Below are positions 1 through 7,530 of a stretch of 13,986 nucleotides of DNA, one piece after another (position 1 is the stretch's first letter; every line of letters begins with the position of its first letter). Source of the DNA: a bacterium (GTDB lineage: Bacteria; Verrucomicrobiota; Verrucomicrobiae; JAJYAR01); NCBI GenBank assembly GCA_021779435.1, contig JAJYAR010000024.1, positions 1-13,986 on the forward strand, read 5' to 3'. A program made the position numbers and the translations under genes. The notes under the pieces are model-generated. The model saw only the letters and a list, made by a program, of their open reading frames with translations. It searched no databases and had not been told where the DNA came from.

Positions 1-1089
1 ATGAGCTACAAATTGTTCATTCCTGGTCCTATTGCCGTCTCGGAGAAAACCCTCCGGGCCATGGCTCAGCCCATGATCGGGCATCGCAGCACCGATTTCG
101 TCGCGCTGTACCAGTCGCTGCAGCCCGACCTGCAGGCACTCATGTACACGAAGGATCCGGTGTACCTCTCGACGAGCAGCGCCTGGGGCGTCATGGAGGG
201 TTCGCTCCGCAACGTCGTGCAGAAAAAGGTGCTGAACTGCATGAACGGCGCGTTCTCGGACAAGTGGAACGACGTCGCGCTCCGTGACGACAAGCAGGCC
301 GGCGCACTCAAGTTCGAATGGGGCCAGCCCGTCGATCCCGAGGCCGTCCGCCGCGAGCTGTCGACCGGCCAGTACGACGCGATCACGATCATCCACAACG
401 AGACGTCGTGTGGCTGCATGAGCGACATCGCCGCCGTCATGAAGGTCGTCCGTGAATTTCCCGAGGTCATCTCGATCGTCGACACGGTCAGCTCGTTCAG
501 CGCCCTCCCGATCAAGAAGGACGAACTCGGCATCGACGTGCTCGTCACCGGTTCGCAGAAGGCGCTCGCGATGCCCCCGGGTCTCGCCCTCCTTTCGGTC
601 TCGAAGCGCGCGCTGGATCGCGCCGCGAAGATGCCGGGCCGCGGCTACTATTTCGACTTCGTTGAGTTCCAGAAGAATCACGAGGCGGGGATGACTCCCA
701 GCACTCCGGTGATCCCGCTCATCTACGCGCTCAAGTCGAAGCTCGAGGACATCAAGGCCGAGGGCATTGAGAACCGCTACGCGCGTCATGCCCGTCTCAA
801 CAAGATGGTGCGCGACCACATGTTCGCGAAGGGCTTCAAGCTGTTCCCGAAGGAGGGCTTCGGTTCGGTGACGCTCAACTGCTTCGCCAACACCCTCAAT
901 TACGACCTCGCCGCGCTGAACAAGACACTGAAGTCGAAGCACAACCTCGTGATCGACGGCGGCTACGGGAAGCTCAAGGGCAAGACCTTCCGCATCTCGA
1001 ACATGGGCGACGAGACCGATGCGACGATCGCCGCCATGTTGAAGTCGTTCGACTCGGCCCTTGCCGAGACTCCGAAGCTGGCGGCGTAG
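1..1089 (+). CDS. class V aminotransferase (alanine/serine-glyoxylate type)
   Basis: A 362-residue PLP-dependent, fold-type I aminotransferase of the alanine-glyoxylate / serine-pyruvate / phosphoserine group, cytosolic. It probably moves the amino group between serine or alanine and an oxo acid. Visible signs: the N-terminal PGP motif (LFIPGPIAVSEKTLRAM, residues 5-21), HNETSCG near 132-138, the cofactor aspartate D161 in VDTVSS, and the Schiff-base lysine K187 in TGSQKAL. The length is usual for the family. The ATG is the first base of the window, so the ribosome-binding site and promoter are out of sight, but the N-terminus looks complete. The next gene starts 11 bases after the stop. In genomes lacking classical SerC, such enzymes can act as phosphoserine aminotransferases next to serA; that neighbour would lie outside the window, so the exact substrate is open. 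Confidence 0.9.
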   Translation: MSYKLFIPGPIAVSEKTLRAMAQPMIGHRSTDFVALYQSLQPDLQALMYTKDPVYLSTSSAWGVMEGSLRNVVQKKVLNCMNGAFSDKWNDVALRDDKQAGALKFEWGQPVDPEAVRRELSTGQYDAITIIHNETSCGCMSDIAAVMKVVREFPEVISIVDTVSSFSALPIKKDELGIDVLVTGSQKALAMPPGLALLSVSKRALDRAAKMPGRGYYFDFVEFQKNHEAGMTPSTPVIPLIYALKSKLEDIKAEGIENRYARHARLNKMVRDHMFAKGFKLFPKEGFGSVTLNCFANTLNYDLAALNKTLKSKHNLVIDGGYGKLKGKTFRISNMGDETDATIAAMLKSFDSALAETPKLAA

Positions 1090-1100
1090 GCGTTTCCGTC

Positions 1101-2321
1101 ATGCGCGGGTTACCGGGCATCGCGTTGCGAATCGTTGCGTTCGCCGCGGTGCTCGCCGTTGCACGCGCCGCCGTGCCCTCACCGATTCCTCCCGATCTCC
1201 GGCACGCCCTGGAGATGCGGAAGGAAATGCGACTCGAGGACGCGAGGAAGGCCCTCGTCGCCTGGCTCGAGGAGCACCCTGACGACGGCCAGATGCAGTT
1301 CGAGCTGGCGTACACGCTGGCGGTTCAGGCGATGGCGGAGTCCGACGCGGCAACTGCCACGCAGCTCAGGAAACAGGCTTTCGAGACCGCCAAAAAGGCG
1401 GAGCAACTCGGCTGCACCAACCTGTTACTCCCGAAGATCCTCTCCTCGATCAATGCGGACGGCGCCGACCTTCGCGACTCGCGGGCGCTGTCCCGGATTC
1501 CCGAGGCTGCCGCGCTCATCCTGAAGGGCGAGCAGGCGTTCACACGGCACGAGCTCGACGAAGCTTTCCGCTGCTACAACGCCGCGTACGGGAAGGATCC
1601 ACAGTCATACCACGCGGCGCTCTTCTGCGGTGACGTGTTCTTCACGCAGGGCAGGTTCGAGGACGCGTTGTCCTGGTTCGCCAAGGCCATCGCCATCGAC
1701 CCCGACCGCGAAACGGCGCACCGCTACAGCGGCGATGCCTACGTGAAGCTCGGCAACAACGCCCGCGCCCGGGCGGCCTACGTCGATGCCGTCATCGCGG
1801 AACCTTACAACCGGATCCCGCGTGAGATGCTGGGCCGCATCGCGCGGTCGTTGAACATCGCGATCCGCACGCCCGACGTCGCCATTCCGCACGTCCCGAT
1901 CGCGGTCGAGGGCGGCAAGACCAGGATCAGCTTCGATCCATCGGCGGGCCCGCTGGTCCTCGCTTACACCATTGCGCGTGCCCACTGGCTCGATACCGAA
2001 CGGAGCAGGTATTTTCCCGCGGACTCCGGGCCACGTCACTCCGTCGAGGAGGAATGCGCCGGCCTGCGCATGTTCGTCAGCACCGCCGAGGAAAACAGTG
2101 ACTCGAAGGAGACGATGGAGAAGTTCGGCCCCACCGTTCGCACGCTCAAGGCCCTCGATTCCGCGGGACTGCTCGCCGCCTACGTGCTGCTCGACCGCGC
2201 CGACGAGGGCATCGCAAAGGACTACGATGCGTACCGTCGCGTGAACCGCGGCCTCCTGCTCCGCTACGTCAACGAGGTCTGGCTGGGCACGCCCGCTGCG
2301 GTCGCCGCATCCAAACCATGA
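1101..2321 (+). CDS. secreted TPR-repeat protein
   Basis: A 406-residue protein with a clear Sec signal peptide: a basic start (MRGLPGIALR), a hydrophobic stretch at about 9-20, and a likely cleavage after ARA near residue 23. Tetratricopeptide repeats are clearest at about 136-238, for example FCGDVFFTQGRFEDALSWFA and YSGDAYVKLGNNARARAAY, with weaker helical pairs at 33-100. The C-terminal part (about 245-400) is not recognisable. It is probably a periplasmic protein-protein interaction module. It starts 11 bases after the aminotransferase stop, so the two may be co-transcribed, although no strong Shine-Dalgarno is seen and no functional link is evident. The 3' end faces the minus-strand operon across the palindrome-rich spacer. 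Confidence 0.8.
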   Translation: MRGLPGIALRIVAFAAVLAVARAAVPSPIPPDLRHALEMRKEMRLEDARKALVAWLEEHPDDGQMQFELAYTLAVQAMAESDAATATQLRKQAFETAKKAEQLGCTNLLLPKILSSINADGADLRDSRALSRIPEAAALILKGEQAFTRHELDEAFRCYNAAYGKDPQSYHAALFCGDVFFTQGRFEDALSWFAKAIAIDPDRETAHRYSGDAYVKLGNNARARAAYVDAVIAEPYNRIPREMLGRIARSLNIAIRTPDVAIPHVPIAVEGGKTRISFDPSAGPLVLAYTIARAHWLDTERSRYFPADSGPRHSVEEECAGLRMFVSTAEENSDSKETMEKFGPTVRTLKALDSAGLLAAYVLLDRADEGIAKDYDAYRRVNRGLLLRYVNEVWLGTPAAVAASKP

Positions 2322-2340
2322 CGTCCCGCGACCCGGCAAC

Positions 2341-2359
2341 TGTCATCCATCGGATGACA
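2341..2359. repeat. 19-bp palindrome, copy A
   Basis: TGTCATC / CATCG / GATGACA: perfect 7-base arms around a 5-base centre, extendable to 8-base arms with a 3-base loop. It fits the consensus TGTMAYCYAWTRGRTKACA shared by the other copies, except at position 11. It lies 19 bases after the TPR stop codon. Confidence 0.8.
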
Positions 2360-2391
2360 ACCTCCGCCGGTCACGAGCCCCGGCCGGAATT

Positions 2392-2408
2392 TGTCACCCA
2401 AGGTGACG
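2392..2408. repeat. degenerate 17-bp palindrome, copy B
   Basis: TGTCACC / CAA / GGTGACG. It has the same arms as the later copies, but the centre is shortened to three bases and the last arm base is mismatched. It looks like a decayed member of the family, 50 bases centre to centre from copy A. Confidence 0.65.
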
Positions 2409-2414
2409 ACCGAC

Positions 2415-2435
2415 TTGTCACCCATTAGGTGACAA
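2415..2435. repeat. 21-bp palindrome, copy C
   Basis: TTGTCACC / CATTA / GGTGACAA, perfect 8-base arms. Its centre is 25 bases after that of copy B and 55 bases before that of copy D. Confidence 0.85.
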
Positions 2436-2470
2436 ATCCCGCACGAACTACAATCGAGGCAACGGCCTCA

Positions 2471-2545
2471 TGTCATCCAATAGATGACAATGTATCCGGT
2501 TCGCACGAGGCGTGCGCTGGATACATTGTCACCTAATGGGTGACA
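2471..2545. repeat. 75-nt composite hairpin made of palindrome copies D and E
   Basis: Copy D (2471-2489, TGTCATC/CAATA/GATGACA) and copy E (2527-2545, TGTCACC/TAATG/GGTGACA) are each palindromic. They also pair with each other: the arms 2471-2497 and 2519-2545 match as inverted repeats at 24 of 27 positions, including a perfect 12-base inner section GACAATGTATCC / GGATACATTGTC (2486-2497, 2519-2530). The 21-base apex holds its own small stem GCACG/AGG/CGTGC (2503-2515). The DNA or RNA could therefore form two small hairpins or one long one. The TAG stop of the minus-strand GT9-like gene (2533-2535) lies inside copy E. Confidence 0.85.
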
Positions 2546-3486
2546 GTTTCCCGGTGGTGGCGGGCCAGGTTTGCGAGCTCGCCGGCGACGCGGCCGATCA
2601 CGGGGCGCCAGTCTCCCGGGTTGTCCTGGCGCCAGAGTCGCATCGACGGATACCAGGGGCTGTCCTCGCGTTCTTTCATCCAACGCCAGTCCGGATCGTG
2701 GTGAAGGAGCGTCCATGTCGGCAACGCGAGGGCGCCGGCGAGATGCGCGGGAAAACTGTCAACCGTCACGACGAGATCCAGGGAGGTGAGCACCGTGGCC
2801 AGTTCCAGGCTGTCGGTCGATCCGGAGAGAACGCCGACGCCGGCCGGCCAGTCGGCACGCGCCGCGCCCTGCTGCAGCACATGGAGCGTGACTCCGGGAA
2901 CCTCCGCCAGCCGGGTGACCAGGCGCGTATCGATCGAGCGGCGTTCATCCCAGTCGCCGGACTTCCACGCCAACCCGAGCGCCAGCGACCGGTTTTCCAG
3001 CCGCGGCGCCGGCCTCGGATGAAGGTACGGCACGTTCCTCGGAATCGTCGCGAGGGTCGTCCGAAAATAGTGCGGCAATTCCATGAGCTCGATGTCGGCG
3101 TCGTACTCCACGGCGGGCACGCCGTCGTGCAGCGGGAGCAGCCGGTCAATCCCGTTCGCGGTGGCAAGGAGAGGGATCAACGCCGGCTGCGCCCAGACGA
3201 TCACCTCACGCGCGACCCGCTTCAGCAGCGACGCGTAGCGGATGAACTGCACGGTGTCGCCGAGCCCGTGATAGCAGCGAACCAGGACGCGTTTCCCGTC
3301 CAGCGGTTGTCCGTCCCAGATGTGCTGCTCGTGGCGCGGAAGATGCCAGCAGGCAGTTCCCCTGCGCGCCCGCAGCACCTCGTCCGCAATCCGCCACGCC
3401 TCGGAGAAGTCGCCGCGCTGCATCGCGCGAATCCAGGGGTCCGCGGTCGCACTCCCGGGGGCGCCGGTTTCGTTCACCCTCCTCAT
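2533..3486 (-). CDS. GT9-like glycosyltransferase (heptosyltransferase / OGT-type C-domain)
   Basis: A 317-residue protein resembling the catalytic part of bacterial TPR-linked glycosyltransferases and the ADP-heptose:LPS heptosyltransferase group (GT-B fold). Signs: the glycine-rich loop RCYHGLGDTVQFIRYA at about 70-85, and a C-terminal donor-site region with VVTVDSFPAHLAGALALP followed by HHDPDWRWMKEREDSPWYPS. Family members usually have DTSVAHLAGA; DSFPAHLAGA here is a small departure. Residues 17-43 look like one leftover TPR-like helical pair. It is the last gene of the operon, 13 bases after the histidine phosphatase stop. Its final residues VTH and the TAG stop are encoded by a palindromic repeat, so the original 3' end may have been replaced. 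It probably adds a sugar to the product of the operon; donor and acceptor are unknown. Confidence 0.8.
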   Translation of the reverse strand: MRRVNETGAPGSATADPWIRAMQRGDFSEAWRIADEVLRARRGTACWHLPRHEQHIWDGQPLDGKRVLVRCYHGLGDTVQFIRYASLLKRVAREVIVWAQPALIPLLATANGIDRLLPLHDGVPAVEYDADIELMELPHYFRTTLATIPRNVPYLHPRPAPRLENRSLALGLAWKSGDWDERRSIDTRLVTRLAEVPGVTLHVLQQGAARADWPAGVGVLSGSTDSLELATVLTSLDLVVTVDSFPAHLAGALALPTWTLLHHDPDWRWMKEREDSPWYPSMRLWRQDNPGDWRPVIGRVAGELANLARHHRETVTH

Positions 3487-3499
3487 CGCGACGTTCCGT

Positions 3500-4096
3500 T
3501 CAGGGCGTCTCGTTCATCCGCACGATCCGGGCGCCCCACTCCGCGAGCGTCACGGTCGTGATTGAACCGGGCGCGATCTCGATCCGATCGAAACGATCGA
3601 TCGGCGCGCCCAGGAAATGCATCAGCGCAAACCGGATCGGATCCGCATGACTGATGCACGCAACGCATCCGTCAGGTTCATCGGCGCGGAGCCGCAGCAA
3701 CTCCCGGACGAAGCGATTCTGAACCTCGCCCGCCAGTTCTCCCCCCGGAATGCGCGTGCCGCTGCGAAACCGGTTGAAGTTCCTCCACACGGGATCCGGT
3801 TCCAGGTCGGCGACGCGCCTGCCCGTCCACGAGCCAAAGTCGATTTCGTTGAACGCCTCGGCCACGATGACTCCGCGTCCGGTCACACGCGCCAACGGAG
3901 CCGCTGTCTCGATCGCACGCTCCAGCGGACTGCTGACCACCTTGCCCACGTTGTGTCCGCCAAGCACCTCCGCGATCCATTCCGCCTGCGCGCGGCCGTG
4001 TTCCGTCAGGCGTATCCCCGGCGCGCGCCCGGGCAGCAGATCTGGATCCGAGTCACGCTCGGCGTGCCGCACCAAAAAGAACGTCGTCACAGCCAC
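3500..4096 (-). CDS. histidine phosphatase (phosphoglycerate-mutase-like)
   Basis: A 198-residue histidine phosphatase with all core residues: LVRHAE (R10, H11 as the phosphate-accepting histidine), SPLERAIETA (R60), the acid in FNEIDFGSW (E84) and ISHADPIR (H150). It is a small cytosolic enzyme. The start is GTG at 4096, seven bases from the Ino1 stop. A second GTG at 4090 is better placed behind the GAGGG at 4100-4104 and would give 196 residues. Its place straight after inositol-3-phosphate synthase suggests (inference) that it removes phosphate from inositol phosphate or from a glycosyl-inositol phosphate, the step whose enzyme was long missing in mycothiol synthesis. From memory, M. tuberculosis has a histidine phosphatase gene (Rv2135c) near mshC. 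A general phosphomutase role cannot be excluded. Confidence 0.85.
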   Translation of the reverse strand: MAVTTFFLVRHAERDSDPDLLPGRAPGIRLTEHGRAQAEWIAEVLGGHNVGKVVSSPLERAIETAAPLARVTGRGVIVAEAFNEIDFGSWTGRRVADLEPDPVWRNFNRFRSGTRIPGGELAGEVQNRFVRELLRLRADEPDGCVACISHADPIRFALMHFLGAPIDRFDRIEIAPGSITTVTLAEWGARIVRMNETP

Positions 4097-4102
4097 GCGC
4101 CC

Positions 4103-5368
4103 TCACTTCCCGGACCTGATCGTCGGGAAGGTATCCGGCTCATCCGACGAAGCGGCGGACTCCGCGGCGCCCGGCTCGGCCCTTTGTGAATCAAGATCGT
4201 CCTTCGGCTGCGCCTGGGCCCTGAGCGGCGTATCGACGTATTCCCCGGGCCGCCGGTACCGGGCGATGAAGGCCTCCGTGCGCTCCATCGCCTCGTGGTC
4301 GGTGAACTGCTGCGGGGGCGATTTCATGAAATAGCCCGCCGGACCGTCGAGCGCTCCGCCCACGCCATGATCCAGAGCGAGCTTCACGCACCGCACCGCG
4401 TCGATCACCACGCCGGCGGAGTTTGGCGAGTCCCACACCTCCAGCTTCACCTCACATTTCAGCGGCACGTTTCCAAACGTCGTTCCGTGCATGTGAATGT
4501 AGCACCATTTCTGATCCGCCAGCCATGGCACGAAATCGCTCGGGCCGACGTGAACGTTGTCGGCCGGCATCGGTTCGCCGAGCTGGCTGGTGACGGCGTT
4601 CGTCTTCGAAATCTTCTTCGAGTCGAGGCGTTCGCGCTCGAGCATGTTCAGGAAATCCGTGTTGCCGCCGAAGTTCAGCTGGTACGTCCGGTCGAGCCGG
4701 ACTCCACGCTCACGGAACAGATTCACGAGGGCGCGGTGGGTGATGGTCGCGCCCACCTGGGACTTGATGTCGTCGCCAATGATCGGGAGCCGTCGATCCT
4801 CGAAACGCTGCCGCCAGTATTTCTGCGAGGCGATGAACACGGGGATGCAGTTCACGAAACCGCAGCCCGCCTCGAGCACCTGCTCGACGTACCACTTCGT
4901 GGCCATTTCCGAACCGACCGGGAGATACGACACGACCACCTCGGTGCCCGTGTCCTTGAGGATTCGGACGATGTCCGCCGTCGGACCTGGCGCCTTCTCG
5001 ATCTTCTGGCTGAGGTACTTTCCCAGCCCGTCATGGGTCATCCCGCGATGCACCTGGACGCCGAGCTTCGGCACGTCGGCAAAGCGGTACGTGTTGTTCG
5101 GGGCGGCGTAGATTGCCTCCGCGAGATCGCGACCGACCTTGTTCACGTCGATGTCAAAGGCGGCGGTGAACTCGATGTCCCGGACGTGATAGCCGCCGAG
5201 GTTCACGTGCATGAGACCGGGCACCCGCTCATCCTCGGGCGCATCGCGGTAGAAATGAACACCCTGAACGAGCGATGACGCGCAATTTCCGACGCCGATG
5301 ATGGCGACGCGAACCTTCGGGTGCGGCCGGGCCGTGGGAGAGTTTCCTGTGGGTGGTAGGGCGATCAT
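4103..5368 (-). CDS. ino1: inositol-3-phosphate synthase
   Basis: A 421-residue NAD-dependent cyclase that converts D-glucose 6-phosphate to 1D-myo-inositol 3-phosphate, the entry step to all inositol compounds. It shows the nucleotide-binding loop [11 protein letters not shown] (22-32), [11 protein letters not shown] (143-153), [15 protein letters not shown] (198-212), [11 protein letters not shown] (232-242), the catalytic lysine region [12 protein letters not shown] (247-258) and [17 protein letters not shown] (276-292). This is the short actinobacterial/archaeal type rather than the long eukaryotic one. The reading frame is open for another 173 codons upstream, but that stretch is Arg/Ser-rich shadow of the preceding gene. 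ATG 5368 starts just after that gene's stop and before the first conserved block. No good Shine-Dalgarno is visible. The C-terminal 40 or so residues (about 383-421) are low-complexity and charged, beyond the family core. Confidence 0.95.
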   Translation of the reverse strand: MIALPPTGNSPTARPHPKVRVAIIGVGNCASSLVQGVHFYRDAPEDERVPGLMHVNLGGYHVRDIEFTAAFDIDVNKVGRDLAEAIYAAPNNTYRFADVPKLGVQVHRGMTHDGLGKYLSQKIEKAPGPTADIVRILKDTGTEVVVSYLPVGSEMATKWYVEQVLEAGCGFVNCIPVFIASQKYWRQRFEDRRLPIIGDDIKSQVGATITHRALVNLFRERGVRLDRTYQLNFGGNTDFLNMLERERLDSKKISKTNAVTSQLGEPMPADNVHVGPSDFVPWLADQKWCYIHMHGTTFGNVPLKCEVKLEVWDSPNSAGVVIDAVRCVKLALDHGVGGALDGPAGYFMKSPPQQFTDHEAMERTEAFIARYRRPGEYVDTPLRAQAQPKDDLDSQRAEPGAAESAASSDEPDTFPTIRSGK

Positions 5369-5402
5369 GTGCAACGTGGGTTTCGAGGAGTGAACCGGGA
5401 AA

Positions 5403-6482
5403 TCATCTGCTCGGACCGGCGATGCCGACTCCGGTTCGTGTCTGATCCGGCATGTCGGGCTGGGGTCTGCGCACCAGCCGCGCGCACACGGTCGGGCGGT
5501 CAACGGCACCCCAGCGGTATTTGTAGCTTTCCCGCCCCCGCAGGAAATCGAACGTGATCGCGCCTTCGCCCCGGGCCTCGTCGATGGCGTGCGACACCAG
5601 CTGGTTTCCGATTCCGAATCTTCCCAGCTCGGGATCGAAGCCGCCGAGATAGTAGTACGCACGCCGCCGGTGAACGAAGCCGTAGTAGGCACCGGCCACC
5701 CTCGAGCCGGCCCGCAGCACGTGAAGGCGGGCGATCCCGCGCTCGAACAGCGCACGCAGCGCCATCCCGTGAAACGCCGCCACATCGGCATCGGCGAGGA
5801 CTCCCGCCCCGCTCCGCGACGCCCACCGTGCCGCGTGCAGCTTCCGCAACTCGTCGAAGCACGCGGCCAGCGTCGCCGGCGTCGCACTCTCGAACACCGC
5901 CCTGCCCACCCGTTTCTCGAGTCTGCGGCGATCCGCCGCCACGTTTGCCTTCAGCCGTGCCGAACCCGCGCCGGCATCCTGCAGCGACAGCACGGGACAC
6001 GGCTCCCCGGCGGCTGTGTGCAGCGGAGTCCCGCCGGAAATGCGGAGCAACGGAGACTCGGGCGGGAGTTGCTGGAACTCGACGGCATCCCACGGCGACG
6101 CGTGCCGCTGCAATTCGTCGAGAAGCGGCGCGATGACGGATTCCTCGAACCCGGGTGCGACGAGCACGTCGAGGTAGTCGCTCACGCCCGCCCCGATGAA
6201 GCGCACGGTCCGGGCACCGTCCTCCTCGAGAAGGTAGAGTGGCGCGAGGCCGATCAGCCGCCCCGCAGGATCGCGAAAAGCGAGCGCCCAAGGCCTGCCC
6301 TGTCCGAAGGACGTCCACCACGGCAGCAGCCATGCCGGGCTCTGGAACGGAGTCGCTGCCGGGCAACGCAGCCACAGCTCATGCCACTCCTCCGCAAGCT
6401 CCCCGAGGGCGACCGCGCCGCGCTGCGTTGAAATCATCCCGACACGGTCGTCACGCAGCATGCGAAACCCGCTCCGCACCAT
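5403..6482 (-). CDS. BioF2/CelD-type GNAT-fold acyltransferase
   Basis: A 359-residue member of the Acetyltransf_6 / BioF2-like group, related to the FemAB double-GNAT fold. Signs: an N-terminal half with [15 protein letters not shown] (about 45-59) and a C-terminal half with [33 protein letters not shown] ending in the hallmark [16 protein letters not shown]. The family transfers acyl or aminoacyl groups to amines in polysaccharide, lipid or peptidoglycan-related pathways. Here the amine freed by the PIG-L deacetylase is the natural acceptor (inference). The start at 6482 is chosen for a well-placed GGAGG six bases upstream, although it overlaps the end of the GT4 gene by 32 bases. Met codons at 6461 and 6437 are alternatives. 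It occupies the role that MshD fills in mycothiol synthesis, but it is a different acyltransferase family. Confidence 0.85.
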   Translation of the reverse strand: MVRSGFRMLRDDRVGMISTQRGAVALGELAEEWHELWLRCPAATPFQSPAWLLPWWTSFGQGRPWALAFRDPAGRLIGLAPLYLLEEDGARTVRFIGAGVSDYLDVLVAPGFEESVIAPLLDELQRHASPWDAVEFQQLPPESPLLRISGGTPLHTAAGEPCPVLSLQDAGAGSARLKANVAADRRRLEKRVGRAVFESATPATLAACFDELRKLHAARWASRSGAGVLADADVAAFHGMALRALFERGIARLHVLRAGSRVAGAYYGFVHRRRAYYYLGGFDPELGRFGIGNQLVSHAIDEARGEGAITFDFLRGRESYKYRWGAVDRPTVCARLVRRPQPDMPDQTRTGVGIAGPSR

Positions 6483-7527
6483 TGCATGCCTCCGAAGGCG
6501 TTCCAGCCAGTCGTTGGTACACGCCCAGATATTTCGCCGTCATCGCCTCCCGATCGAAGCGCTCGCGAGCGCTGGTCCGGCACGCCTGTGGATCCAGTGT
6601 CGCAGCGGCGTCGATCGCCTCAGCCATCTCGTCGGCGTCCTTCACGAGGAAGCCCGTCCTGCCGTGCTCCACGACGTCCCTGAGCGCACCGGCGCGGAAC
6701 GCAATGACGGGAGTCCCGCACGCCAGCGCCTCCATCGCGACCAGCGAGCCGGTCTCGGGGACGAGGCTCGGGACCACCAGCGCGCGCGCAGCCGTGAGCA
6801 GCCGGCGTTTCCGTGTGAAACCCACCGGGCCGATGAACCGGCGGGAACCGTCGAGCCTCGGGAGGATCATCTCGCGGAAATAGGACTCGTGTTGCGCGAA
6901 GGGAAACACCTGGCCGCCCAGCAGCATCGGCATCCGCGCCTTTGCGACGGCATCGAGTGCGATGTGAAAACCTTTCTCCCAGCAGATCCGGCCGAGGGAG
7001 ATCACGTACCGCCGCTTGCCGTGACACGCGGCGAGTTCGGAGGTCGGCACACCATTGGCGATGTCCGGGAGCAGATCGATCCCGGGAGGACAGGTCTCGC
7101 GCTGCGCAGCCGACACGCAATGAAGGTACGTGCCGGGTCGTCCGCGAAACGCCTCGGGCGCATACCAGGAAAGCGGCAGGTGCAACGTCACGAGCGTCGG
7201 CACGCCCGGCGGCGGAAGATAGGCGTGGAAGTCGAGGCCGTGCAGGTGCACGACGTCGACGCGCCAGCGGGCCAGCGCGATGTCGATCGCGCGCCGGCAG
7301 GCCGCCTGCGCCTCAGGGTTGAGGTGGTGGTTGAGCGTGCCCTTCACCACCGGCACGGGAATCAGCGTGCCCGAGCAATGTGAATCCTCACGGGCCACGA
7401 CGAGCGAGGTGTGACCGGCGCGCGCGATCGCGTGGTCGACAAGCGACACCACCTGCTCCGCTCCGCCGACGGCATCCGGGCTGACGGCGGCAAGCGGATA
7501 CGCGACGTTGAGAACGGTCAGCGGCAT
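6451..7527 (-). CDS. GT4-family glycosyltransferase
   Basis: A 358-residue retaining glycosyltransferase of GT-B fold. N-terminal acceptor domain: GGAEQVVSLV at 21-30 and DVVHLHGLDFHAY at 91-103. C-terminal donor domain: VISLGRICWEKGFHIALDAV at 175-194, and the E-x7-E motif in PETGSLVAMEALACGTPVIA (E258, E266) that binds the nucleotide-sugar. The fold is shared by MshA (GlcNAc to inositol phosphate), PimA and many others, so sequence alone does not give the acceptor. The company of ino1, a phosphatase and a PIG-L deacetylase makes an MshA-like reaction a reasonable guess. The start at 7527 lies three bases after the PIG-L stop, suggesting translational coupling; no strong Shine-Dalgarno is seen. 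The 3' end overlaps the GNAT gene. Confidence 0.88.
   Translation of the reverse strand: MPLTVLNVAYPLAAVSPDAVGGAEQVVSLVDHAIARAGHTSLVVAREDSHCSGTLIPVPVVKGTLNHHLNPEAQAACRRAIDIALARWRVDVVHLHGLDFHAYLPPPGVPTLVTLHLPLSWYAPEAFRGRPGTYLHCVSAAQRETCPPGIDLLPDIANGVPTSELAACHGKRRYVISLGRICWEKGFHIALDAVAKARMPMLLGGQVFPFAQHESYFREMILPRLDGSRRFIGPVGFTRKRRLLTAARALVVPSLVPETGSLVAMEALACGTPVIAFRAGALRDVVEHGRTGFLVKDADEMAEAIDAAATLDPQACRTSARERFDREAMTAKYLGVYQRLAGTPSEACNGAERVSHAA
6489..6493 (-). promoter_or_regulatory. ribosome-binding site of the GNAT gene
   Basis: GGAGG on the minus strand, six bases before ATG 6482 and inside the end of the GT4 coding region. It is the clearest Shine-Dalgarno in the operon and fixes this start despite the 32-base overlap. 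Confidence 0.7.
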
Positions 7528-7530
7528 TGG

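Larger units (their letters stand above)
2322..2532. other. convergent intergenic spacer filled with palindromes
   Basis: About 210 bases between the stop of the TPR gene (plus) and the stop of the GT9-like gene (minus). It carries five copies of one palindrome family, listed separately, the last reaching into the minus-strand gene. No further gene is seen. The hairpins sit where a bidirectional terminator would be expected, but none is followed by a run of T on either strand. Confidence 0.75.

Noticed and set aside
2341..2545. Classical intrinsic terminators
   Set aside because: The stems are strong but no T-run follows on either strand, and the sequence is a repeated family with a conserved centre. 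A termination role remains possible but is not shown.
2512..3561. 349-residue plus-strand ORF, and similar long antisense ORFs at 4295-5278, 5589-6431, 6460-7383, 7411-8442, 8593-9489 and 12154-13164
   Set aside because: All lie opposite genes with recognisable domains. They are the expected by-product of high-GC third positions and show His/Arg/Pro-rich random composition.
5369..5887. In-frame upstream extension of ino1 giving a 594-residue protein
   Set aside because: The extra 173 residues are Arg/Ser/Cys-rich, lie antiphase over the 3' part of the well-supported GNAT gene and have no counterpart in the family.
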